Source: JAGFIY01 sp964499285
Lineage (GTDB): Bacteria > Bacteroidota > Ignavibacteria > Ignavibacteriales > Melioribacteraceae
NCBI GenBank assembly: GCA_964499285.1
Contig: CAZCLA010000024.1
Span: 1 to 49,793, forward strand
Length of the DNA stretch: 49,793 nucleotides
Direction of reading: 5' to 3'
The translations under genes and the position numbers were made by a program. Numbering within the stretch: the first letter of the stretch is position 1; each line of letters starts with the position of its first letter. The notes beneath the pieces were generated by a model, which saw nothing but the letters and a program-made list of their open reading frames with translations, searched no databases and was not told the origin of the DNA. Shown here in pieces: positions 47,975 through 49,793 of this stretch.

Positions 47975-49793
47975 ATGAGAACCATTCGTTTACTTTTTCT
48001 GGGAATAATTTTTCTTTCCTTTTCACTGAATGCACAACAAGAAAAGTTAACTCAAAGATTATTAAATGAACTTGATAATGTCACAGAAAACGATTATGTG
48101 AAAGTGATATTTTTTCTTCAAGACCAGGTCGATATTACTTCAATGGATGAAGAGTTTTATGCGAGGAGAGCCTCAATTGAAGAAAGAACATATACCGTAA
48201 TCACATCTTTACAAGATCTTGCAGAAAGAACACAAAAAGATTTCAGACAATATCTTTCCGCAAAAGAGTTGGAAGATAAAGTATTTACTTTTACACCTTT
48301 CTGGATAACCAATATGATTGCTGCGGAGGTCAAACCTGAAGTAGTTTACGAAGCTGCCTCAAGGTCCGAAGTTATGTACATCGATCAAGATGCTTTACTC
48401 GAATGGGATAGACCCGTTTACAGAGAAGCTGAAAATGGATCCAAAAACATTGAAGGAGTTGAAGCTGGCGTAAAAATTATTAATGCACATCTGCTTTGGG
48501 AGATGGGAATTACCGGTCAAGGCAGAATAGTCATGGGCATCGATACGGGTGTTGACGTGAACCATCCCGCACTAAGTTATAAATGGAGAGGAAATCATGT
48601 TCCCGCAGATCAAGCTTGGTTTGATCCCAACACAGGTTCACCAACGCCAACTGATTGCGACGATCACGGAACTCATACGATGGGAACAATGACAGGTCGT
48701 AATGATGCAACAGGTGATACGGTAGGTGTCGCAATTAACGCTGAATGGATTGCCGCTAAAACTATTTGTTCTTCACCCCACACCTCAAATTCTATTGCAG
48801 CTTTTCAGTGGGCTATAAACCCGGATGGTGACCCGGAAACAATTGACGATATGCCGGACGCAATAACTAATAGTTGGTGGGATCCAAATTCGCAAGCTGA
48901 TTTATGCGGACCTGCTAATGTTTATTATGCGACTTTAAATGCAGTTGAAGCAGCAGGAATTGCTGTTGTGTTTTCGGCCGGGAACAGCGGTCCCGGAAGC
49001 CAAACTATTACAGCTCCTAAAAATTTGAATACAGACGAAGTTAATATTTGGGCAACCGGTGCGATCGATGGAAATTCTTATTTGGGCGGTAATAATAATC
49101 CGATTGCAAGTTTTTCAAGCCGCGGTCCTTCCACTTGCGGCGGTGAAGGCAGTTTGCTGATAAAACCTGAAGCAAGTGCTCCGGGTGTAAATGTCAGATC
49201 TTCAGTTAGAGGAACCGGCTATGGTTTTATGAGCGGCACCTCAATGGCTGCTCCTCACGTTGCAGGAGCAATAGCATTATTGAAAGAATATGCTCCGACT
49301 TTAACCGGACATGAAATTAAAATGGCTCTTTATAATACCGCAAAAGATTTGGGAACCGCCGGGGAGGATAATAACTATGGGACAGGCTTAATAGATTTAT
49401 ATGAAGCATTTCTCACTCTAGGAACTCCGGATGAAGTTCCGCCGACAGTTATTACCGATCTTAGCGTTGAAGAAGCATCATCGAATTCCTATAAACTTGT
49501 TTGGACTGCCCCTCTTGATACATCAAACAAAGGTGTTATTGCTTACGATATAAGGAGTTCGGACACACCAATTAATAATGATGCTGATTTTGATAACGCT
49601 GATCAGATTCCTTTCGGAACTCCCTCAGATGCAGGAGAAACAGAAGTGCTTTTGATGGACGGACTTCCGTTTGATGACACAAAGTATTATGCGATTAAAT
49701 CAAGAGATATTTGGGATAATGTTTCCGCAATGTCCAATGTAGTTGAAGGAACAACACTATCTGCGCCATCGATGAACGTAACCCCTCAGCAGA
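47975..49793 (+). CDS. Subtilisin-like S8 serine protease, runs off right edge
   Basis: The reading frame is open from the ATG at 47975 (AGGAG 6 bases before it) to the window edge, 606 codons, so the C-terminus is missing. Residues 1-20 are a signal peptide ending in NAQ. A propeptide-like region (about 25-160) follows, with TPFWITNMIAAEV and YIDQDALLEW typical of inhibitor I9-like prodomains. The catalytic triad is complete: Asp190 in MGIDTGVD, His231 in DDHGTHT and Ser423 in GTSMAAPHVAG, with the oxyanion Asn in SAGNSG. A fibronectin type III-like region begins near residue 490. A T9SS sorting tail may follow beyond the edge. Confidence 0.93.
   Translation, partial: MRTIRLLFLGIIFLSFSLNAQQEKLTQRLLNELDNVTENDYVKVIFFLQDQVDITSMDEEFYARRASIEERTYTVITSLQDLAERTQKDFRQYLSAKELEDKVFTFTPFWITNMIAAEVKPEVVYEAASRSEVMYIDQDALLEWDRPVYREAENGSKNIEGVEAGVKIINAHLLWEMGITGQGRIVMGIDTGVDVNHPALSYKWRGNHVPADQAWFDPNTGSPTPTDCDDHGTHTMGTMTGRNDATGDTVGVAINAEWIAAKTICSSPHTSNSIAAFQWAINPDGDPETIDDMPDAITNSWWDPNSQADLCGPANVYYATLNAVEAAGIAVVFSAGNSGPGSQTITAPKNLNTDEVNIWATGAIDGNSYLGGNNNPIASFSSRGPSTCGGEGSLLIKPEASAPGVNVRSSVRGTGYGFMSGTSMAAPHVAGAIALLKEYAPTLTGHEIKMALYNTAKDLGTAGEDNNYGTGLIDLYEAFLTLGTPDEVPPTVITDLSVEEASSNSYKLVWTAPLDTSNKGVIAYDIRSSDTPINNDADFDNADQIPFGTPSDAGETEVLLMDGLPFDDTKYYAIKSRDIWDNVSAMSNVVEGTTLSAPSMNVTPQQ

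Noticed and set aside
1..49793. tRNA, rRNA, CRISPR array, insertion sequence or phage genes
   Set aside because: None seen: no repeat-spacer pattern, transposase-like motif or terminal inverted repeats around a gene, and no RNA-gene-like stretch in the intergenic gaps.

Overview
The window looks like a chromosomal segment from an Ignavibacteria/Melioribacter-type bacterium of the Bacteroidota-Chlorobi superphylum. This is inferred from gene content: a Sec-type clade II nitrous-oxide reductase cluster, an MXAN_6640-like metalloprotease with a C-terminal sorting-type domain, a GSCFA-domain protein, many small lipoproteins and a TonB receptor. Many genes carry clear Shine-Dalgarno sequences and sigma70-like TTGACA/TATAAT-type promoters, unlike typical Flavobacteria or Bacteroides. 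I see no tRNA, rRNA, CRISPR array, insertion sequence or phage gene. The segment reads as dense chromosome with no gene-free stretch above 300 bases.

1-9.6 kb: a minus-strand group (S9 peptidase cut by the left edge, membrane metallophosphoesterase, GSCFA protein), then a plus-strand group with a lipoprotein, a GyrI-like protein, a PepSY-like membrane protein and three tandem secreted M14 carboxypeptidase paralogues. The first paralogue has lost the usual zinc ligands.

9.6-20.8 kb: denitrification region. A radical SAM protein, a small membrane protein and a NapH/NosR-like ferredoxin lie on the minus strand. A hemerythrin, an Rrf2 regulator, a lipoprotein cytochrome c, clade II NosZ, a membrane protein fused to NosL, and NosD, NosF and NosY lie on the plus strand. 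A second three-cysteine Rrf2 regulator closes the region on the minus strand. Four promoters here share one layout: -35, 17 bp, -10, then a 22-bp dyad (AATCAGA-N8-TCTGATT type) directly downstream. This looks like an Rrf2/NsrR-type regulon.

20.8-30.6 kb: aldehyde dehydrogenase, outer-membrane beta-barrel protein, GNAT-nitrilase fusion, iodotyrosine-deiodinase-like nitroreductase, an APC permease fused to EIIA-like and RCK_C-like domains, and a ZnuD-like TonB receptor group.

30.6-38 kb: the most unusual locus. One minus-strand run encodes a membrane GcvH-like protein, a Tat-exported HybA-like 4x[4Fe-4S] protein, a HybB/NrfD quinone-interacting membrane protein, a second membrane GcvH-like protein, a histidine kinase with two c-type heme motifs in its periplasmic domain, a sigma54-dependent response regulator and an archaemetzincin. 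Both GcvH-like proteins have glycine where the lipoylated lysine should be. A sigma54-type promoter and two upstream dyads precede the run. No hydrogenase or molybdopterin catalytic subunit is present. The inferred picture is a redox module between quinone and periplasm, controlled by its own heme sensor.

38-49.8 kb: OxyR (Cys199/Cys208) divergent from Dps, an MFS transporter, a small secreted membrane protein with no standard start codon, BamD, an acyl-CoA thioesterase, an FG-GAP-like protein, an MXAN_6640-like metalloprotease, CcmA/CcmB-like heme-export genes, and a subtilisin-like protease cut by the right edge.
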